From: Paraphysoderma sedebokerense
Taxonomy: Eukaryota; Blastocladiomycota; Physodermatomycetes; Physodermatales; Physodermataceae
Direction of reading: 5' to 3'
NCBI GenBank assembly: GCA_025602915.1
Contig: JAHLJZ010000018.1
Location: 1 to 64,000 of the forward strand
Length of the DNA stretch: 64,000 nucleotides
Part shown: piece by piece, positions 58,041 to 64,000 of the stretch
Layout of the letters: the number at the start of each line of letters is the position of its first letter
How positions within the stretch are numbered: the first letter of the stretch is position 1
Notes under the pieces: generated by a model
The model's database searches: none
Told to the model about the DNA's origin: nothing
Seen by the model: only the letters and a program-made list of their open reading frames with translations
Translations under genes and position numbers: made by a program

Positions 58041-58535
58041 GCTAACTCGGCTATAAATGACTTATTAAGCAGTATTTTGTCTTAGATTTAGTACCCGTTT
58101 TTGTGTTTGTTGTTTGATTTAATTTAAGTTTTAGTATGTTTTAGTAAATAGTGAATAAACTGTTATTTTTTTGTTTCCAAACTCTGCTGATGGAAGTGAT
58201 CGCAATGCATGACTCAATAGTACGCAAGTTTGAATCCACCGAGTTATACTATCATTTTCAACCGGAAATAGATACATTTGATTAGGGTTGATATCAGTTA
58301 TGAATAGCTATGCACTATCCTTGCCGATTCGGCAGACGAATCCTGAATTGACTGCCAACGCGATATATAAACATGGGTGTTCGTAAAACTAACGGGTTCA
58401 TTGCGCGCGGATTGAAGACAGAAAAGTAGTAACTATCCGCATAATTTATTATAACTGATTGCCAGCACAAATTAGGCTTCATGATATTGTACAATGTATT
58501 AAAGGATATATATTAATTAAGGAGGAATCTATATT
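58041..58535. other. Intergenic between convergent orphan and PPR genes
   Basis: 495 bp holding two 3' ends. Nothing else seen. Confidence 0.6.
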
Positions 58536-60082
58536 TCATTTCTGAATAGAGCGCTGCACAACTTTCCTAGCATCGGATAATAACTGCCTGCACTCTCGAT
58601 TCGGAACAGCATTCGAAGGAGGCAGTTTCAACTTTCTGTAATAAAACTCTGTAAGGAGAATCTTCTCTTTAGTATCCACAGACGCTAACGCGGGGTTTGA
58701 TGAGCTTCCGGAGAAAAAATGATGATCTAGTTTATTCGCTGACGCAAGGATTTTGAGTAATGTCGTCGTGAGCATAGGTAAGGGTGACGGAAGTCGATTT
58801 GGTATACTTGATTTCGACATAGTGTGCGGGGAAGATGGCGTAGATGTTGTGTCCAACGAGAAAAAATCAGTGCAATCAAACGGTGGAGGTGGTAACATAT
58901 TGGATAGATTCCCTTTGAGCTGATACTCAACATCAGTGGAATTGCCACGATCACACGGAGTGATCAATTCCGTTAGGATGCCGGGAATCTCCAGCCCGTA
59001 TAGCTTCGAAATAATGAGTAGAGGCTGTACCGACAGTTCTACGGTAGTTGCTCGGTTGCACAGGTCGACGTACTTATTAAACAACTCAAAATCCATCCTT
59101 ATGCTTGGGATATCTGGTTTCTTTGTATCCATCTTCCATTTTCGGCCGTTTGACAGTTTAAACAAATCCCGTTGTTTTCGCAATTCATGAAGGTAATCGT
59201 TCCATATTGTCTTGGCAATGTCTGAGCCCTTTCGAACCTTATTTTCCGCTCCTGACAGATATGCTGTCAGCATAATGGTAAAAGTCGCTCGATCTGGCCG
59301 ATACTCCAAGTCTCTAAGTGATGAGATAGTGGACCTCTTGGTCCGATCAATCAACTCCTGGTATGTTGTATAAGCACTTTCTTGGCCACCATGTTTGAAC
59401 AACGCAAGTAAGTATGCATTTGTACATATGGTGGGTAACCGGGTTGTCGGAGATGACATAAACGGCGATACGATTGAGTCGGATGAAGATGAAATTGAGG
59501 ATGTAAACTGATCGTGGATTTGGTTAATGATGTCTCTAGCGTTGACTACATCTGACTTTGATATCGAGGTCATCAAAATTGAGTATGTGTAATTATTTGG
59601 TTTGAGCCCTTGAGACTTCATCTGAGTTAGATGCAGGCCAGAAAACAAGGAACAAAGCGAAAGCATACAAAACAGAGAAAAATAAGCAGAAAGAACCCCA
59701 GTTAGTAAATGTATTGAACAGATTTTGGAAGATCTGCATATATTCATACCTTGTTAAATAATTTCCAACTTTTTTTCCATCGTCCCTCTTTAGCTAATTC
59801 CTTTAAGAGCTGATTGTACACTTCCGTTGATTGAGCGACTTTGGGCGATGCTAATGTCAAATTCCAAGCATCCTCGAATCTATCTTGCTTAATTAACTTA
59901 GTGATTTTGGATGAAAGTAGGAAGGGATCCTGATATTTCAATTTTGATAAGTTTGGCGGCAATTTTGCGGTTGAGTTCGATACATGTCGGACGAGACAGA
60001 GATGAGATTGTGGGGATGCATTAGGATTACACAACCTGCAGCCGGTTCGTATTGAATTGAACGAAACTAACAGTCTAGACAT
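58536..60082 (-). CDS. Mitochondrial pentatricopeptide repeat protein
   Basis: Exons 60082-59750 and 59621-58536 give 472 aa from the first ATG. The N-terminus (MSRLLVSFNSIRTGCRL...LVRHVS) is basic and hydroxylated, like a mitochondrial presequence. PPR-like units follow: STEVYNQLLKELAKEGRW with KKSWKLFNKMKSQGLKPN, then NNYTYSILMTSISKSDVVN, and a later RPDRATFTIMLTAYLSGAEN. PPR proteins bind organelle RNA to stabilise, edit or translate it. This one is too diverged for an orthologue call. Only a few units are clear; the C-terminal part looks helical without consensus repeats. Confidence 0.75.
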
Positions 60083-60503
60083 TCGCAACAATAAGACGAT
60101 TGCTTTGATCAGTCGAGTTTTCGTCAGATGGAAGCCTAGGACTTGGTGAAATGGATCAACACGTGACAATTCAAGACTATGCGAGGGATGACTGGAAAGT
60201 AATCACAAAGACCGGAATCAATTATTAAGCTCTCACAAATGAAAGAGTTAAGAGCTTTGGATATTTTTTACCATAATGATTGGTTTGTGGGTTTCGGATG
60301 AATATCCCTTGTGAGTGATTTGTCCGATGTACTTAGGAATGTCCTTCTGTCCAATACAGTTTTCTACACACTTGCAATATCTACATGAATGAAATCATTG
60401 ACGCAGGATTTTATATATATTTACATGACACAGCTATCCCGCGGGCTTCACGATTTCCATGGACAACCATGTTACGGTTAATGTTGAGGTTCCTGCAGAT
60501 TAG
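60083..60503. other. Intergenic PPR to PTRHD1
   Basis: 421 bp between two minus-strand genes; PPR promoter and PTRHD1 3' end. No RNA gene seen. Confidence 0.55.
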
Positions 60504-61088
60504 CTACCGAAACAAAGCACATTTCTTGAATGAATCACCGACATCACTTTTCCTATAAGGTTTGGTCGCCAAACAAGTAACAATATTTTCGGGTTGCTCA
60601 GTCCATAAATAATGATCAATTGAGCTCTCGGTGAGTTTGGACGCGAGCGTCTTCAATTGAGATTCATTTTTGATCTGCCAGAAAACGGTTCATCGTCACA
60701 TCGAATTAGGGGGAAAAGTCGTCAGTTATCTGTAGGCGCAACCTGGATCTGTCCTGGCAATCATTGAACCCAGTACGAAATAAGAGAAATAACGCACTTC
60801 TAAGACTACTTTATGCATATTCGGTGTATCCTTTAGGTACTCTATCGTGTTCATGTCGTCTTTAAATTGGTGAAGAACAGCAGTCGAGGCGTGACATGCT
60901 TGTGCAGTGACAGATCCAAGCGACCATGAAAGTGACTATTCCCGAAGGTAAAAGCGACGAAACAAAGAACGTCAATAAGTCGCGCACAAGTAGACACTAA
61001 AGCTTAGCAATGTAGATACTTTAATGAGATCCTTCCGCACAACGATCCACATACACAAAGGCTCTACCGCGGCGACCGAAGATGCCAT
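60504..61088 (-). CDS. Peptidyl-tRNA hydrolase II-like protein, PTRHD1 type
   Basis: Exons 61088-61020, 60935-60798 and 60674-60504 give 125 aa. The PTH2 fold is marked by LCMWIVVRKDLIK, SLGSVTAQACHASTAVLHQF, HKVVLEIKNESQLKTLASKL and IDHYLWTEQPENIVTCLATKPYRK. The order and the EQPEN stretch match PTRHD1 more than archaeal-type PTH2, whose end is normally GPGP. PTRHD1 is thought to act in ubiquitin-related turnover rather than as a main hydrolase. The three exons were found because the gene is split into pieces too short to stand out as single frames. Confidence 0.85.
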
Positions 61089-61290
61089 GATAATTGGTTT
61101 TACTTAATCAGTGCGACCTTGTCTGCCAATGTCACCAATTCAAAGTGCTCGGACTTGAGCGCACCTTGTACGATGAGAAGAAGGAAAGTCACGTGCGGTT
61201 GCTATGGCCGTTGTCAGGGAATTTTCACGACGCAACCGGCCGTGTTAAGAGTCATCTCATTCCGCACAAATCCATATTCAAATCTTCGAT
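61089..61290. promoter_or_regulatory. Bidirectional promoter, PTRHD1 / MetRS
   Basis: Only 202 bp lie between the two divergent start codons. No consensus element was identified. Confidence 0.5.
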
Positions 61291-64000
61291 ATGGCACCGT
61301 CAAAGTCTGCTCCATCATCTACACCAGATGTGGCATTGTTGCTTCCCTCATCTATTGACTCTTCGTCGACCGCAAACTCTCTAAAGGTCATTATAGCGCT
61401 TGCCCTATCCAACACCAAATACGCTATCTCGAAATCTACCACTACCGCCAAAGCCCCGCTGTCCGACTCGAGACCTGCAATAGAATTGGTAAAATCAGAG
61501 AAATTCTTATTCGATGCAAATGCTATTGTTAGGTATGTTTGAGTTCTTTTGACCCAATTTACGGAGATTTTGGCTAATGTTGCCTCTGTCAACTATAGTT
61601 ACTTCCTCTCCCCATCATCACCGCAATCTTTGTCAGCCGCTGCTAAATCCTCGCATATCATTGAAGTCGAGTCCACTAAACTGATTAGATGTGTTTTACA
61701 ACTCATTGAATCCCCAAAACCCGAAATTGAATCGACGCTTTCCTCAGTCATTAATGATCTGACTCCGTTGTTGCCGAATTTGCAAGCATCTCCCAAATCT
61801 GTGGAATCTGTGATCATTTTTTCAACATTACATACTTTAGTGAATAGTAAGAAACCTCAAGTGGCCTCATTCATGCAAAAGCATGACCATATTAAGAATT
61901 TCGTCACAAAGATGTCTGTGGTCCCTGAATTGGCCGAGGCCGTTAAAACGGCGTCTAAGCTTCTGGTATACTATTTCAACTCCCTTTTATGTGATACTCT
62001 GTTCTCTGCATACTTACACTCTATGCTTCTTTACCACCCATGCAGACGGCAACCGCATCGTCCGGAGTTCCTGCCGTTGTCGGTTCCGTTGAACAACGAA
62101 AGGTCCGCGGAGGAATTGAGTACAAGCGAGACCCGAAAGTGAAAGTATTACCAAAGCAAGGTCAACGAAATGTACTGGTTACTAGCGCCTTGCCCTATGT
62201 GAATAATGAACCTCATCTGGGCAACATCATTGGTTGTGTGCTTTCGGCCGACGCATTCGCCAGGTACCTTTCAATACGAATCTCTCCATAAATCACACCA
62301 AATTCTGAATATTACTTTTCTCGTAGATTCGGTCGATTACGAGGATACAATGTATTGTATGTCTGTGGAACTGATGAGTATGGTACTGCTACGGAAACAA
62401 AGGCCTTAGAGGAGAAAATTTCTTGCCAAGCGCTGTGTGACAAATATCATGCCCTTCACAAGGGTATTTATGAATACTTTAGTATTGATTTTGATTATTT
62501 TGGAAGAACGACAACGGAATGGCAGACAAAGTAAGGATTTCGTTAACTGGAAGAACGGGGGATGCATCACTCTAACCGGGCTCTTTATTTACAAAGAATC
62601 GCTCAGGATATATTTAACAAACTGAACGCTAACAATTATGCCTTTGAACAATCCATGACTCAGTTATTTTGCGAAACCTGTCAGCGGTAAGACCCTTCGC
62701 TTCTGGTTGGTTTTGGGACGAACTCGATTCATTGAAATTCTGACTTGAACGTACGAATTTATTTAAATTGAAAAGGTTTTTAGCTGATCGATACGTCGAA
62801 GGAACTTGTCCATTTTGTGGGTACGAAGATGCTCGTGGAGATCAATGTGACGCTTGCCAAAAATTACTGAATGCGGTTGACTTAATCAACCCACGCTGTA
62901 AACTCGACAGCACCCGACCGGTCACAAAAGAGAGCTCACATATGTTTTTGGATTTACCGAAATTACAGGATAAATGTGAAAATTTTGTTAAAACTAATAG
63001 CCAGAAAGGTATGTTTTCGTGTTGATGTTTCACAATGAAGTGCTGTCCTGATATATTTGTTTCCAGGCAAATGGTCTTCAAATTCCATCTCTATAACAAA
63101 TGGTTGGTTAAAGGAAGGTTTAAAACCGCGTTGTATTACTCGTGATTTGAAATGGGGAACACCTGTCCCCTTAGAATCTATGAAGAATAAAGTGTTCTAC
63201 GTCTGGTTTGATGCTCCTATTGGGTATGCTCTTCAAAAGTCGTTTTCAAATATAGAACCATGTATTGATCCAACATTTCTATCAGTTACCTTTCCATTAC
63301 TGCGAACTACACCGATAAATGGGAATTATGGTGGAAGAATCCAAAGAATGTTGATCTTTATCAATTTATGGGCAAAGACAATATTCCCTTCCATACAGTC
63401 ATTTTCCCTTCGTCTTTGCTTGGAAGCGGGGACGACTATACTTTATTGCATCATGTCAGTACAACAGGTGAGCAATCCACATGCATTGTATACAAAATGG
63501 TCATTTCGACTCACCAATATCCTTTCTAGAATACCTCAACTACGAAAGCGGCAAGTTCTCCAAATCCCGCAAGACTGGCGTCTTTGGATCTAATGTTAAA
63601 GATACCGGCATTCCAGTCGACGTTTGGAGATACTATTTATTCATCAACCGTCCGGAAAGCAACGATTCTGCGTTTTCTTGGAAAGATTTCATCTCTCGTA
63701 ACAATAATGAATTATTAGCCAATCTCGGTAACTTTGTTAACCGTGTTCTCAAATTTTTGGCCTCACCCAAATACCAGTCCACTGTCCCGAAATACGAGGA
63801 GAACGATCCCGCTGATGAAGGTTTCAAAAACGATATCAATGAGCTACTCAAAAATTACATTGACGCTTTCGAAAATGTTAAGCTACGCTTAGCACTACAA
63901 ATCGCCATGTCTATTTCAGCCCGAGGAAATCAATATCTTCAAGATAATAAACTCGATAACTCCCTTTTCGTTTCTAATCCCCAGAGGTGTAACAATGTCA
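61291..64000 (+). CDS. Methionyl-tRNA synthetase, cytosolic (partial)
   Basis: The gene runs off the window end. Exons begin 61291-61532, 61599-61965, 62046-62263, then about 62327-62530, 62597-62686, 62776-63008 and onward. It charges tRNA-Met with methionine. Residues 1-200 form a GST-like N-terminal domain ([27 protein letters not shown]), as in Mes1/MARS1, used for complex assembly. The class I core has the HIGH-type [29 protein letters not shown], a zinc knuckle [37 protein letters not shown], and the KMSKS-type [12 protein letters not shown]. The anticodon-binding helices start at about 63690 ([13 protein letters not shown]). A probable donor lies near 63986. It shares its promoter with PTRHD1. 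Confidence 0.95.

Overview
The window is nuclear DNA of a eukaryote with compact, intron-rich genes. Most introns are 40-130 bp GT-AG. The best fit is an early-diverging zoosporic (flagellated) fungus such as a chytrid. Fungal signals are a pair of CAP59/CMT1-type GT69 mannosyltransferases and a fungal-style 5-aminolevulinate synthase. Flagellar signals are an AK9-type multi-domain adenylate kinase and a WDR60-type dynein-2 intermediate chain. A GRP94-type ER Hsp90, a family missing from yeasts and moulds, points the same way. The species cannot be named from the sequence. No rRNA, tRNA, CRISPR array or virus-derived element was recognised.

Layout. 1-1617: a 24-bp minisatellite, a Ulp1 protease tail and a truncated Mutator-like (MULE) transposase on the opposite strand. 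2467-3977: a secreted transglutaminase of the GP42/Pep-13 elicitor family, intact over five exons. 4518-11992: two GT69 genes on the minus strand flank SUA5 and mannose-6-phosphate isomerase; the first GT69 copy has a frameshift and shares a near-identical 307-bp tract with the second. 12448-25632: ALAS, an LMBR1-like membrane protein, JJJ1/DNAJC21, a FHIT-like hydrolase, an FMN 2-hydroxyacid oxidase and an NAD(P)-binding reductase. 26125-30000: eRF1 and a forkhead protein. 30256-45751: AK9, EXO84 and WDR60. 46048-49154: a tandem pair of F-box genes. 49649-54849: GRP94 and an HMG-box protein. 54850-57230: the largest gene-free stretch. 57231-64000: a proline-rich orphan, a PPR protein, a PTRHD1-like protein and the start of cytosolic methionyl-tRNA synthetase.

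How the genes relate. Most are unlinked housekeeping genes, often in head-to-head pairs (LMBR1/JJJ1, FHIT/HAO, forkhead/AK9, PTRHD1/MetRS). Two themes stand out: mannose supply and use (PMI beside two mannosyltransferases), and cilium function (AK9, WDR60). The strongest unusual signals are a U12-type AT-AC intron in EXO84, the Pep-13-like transglutaminase in a fungus, the GT69 conversion tract with a deletion at its edge, GRP94 ending in RDEL, a repeat-rich EXO84 tail, and five CPV modules interleaved with four kinase modules in AK9. Exon boundaries were read by eye and checked for reading phase; no alignment or search was run.
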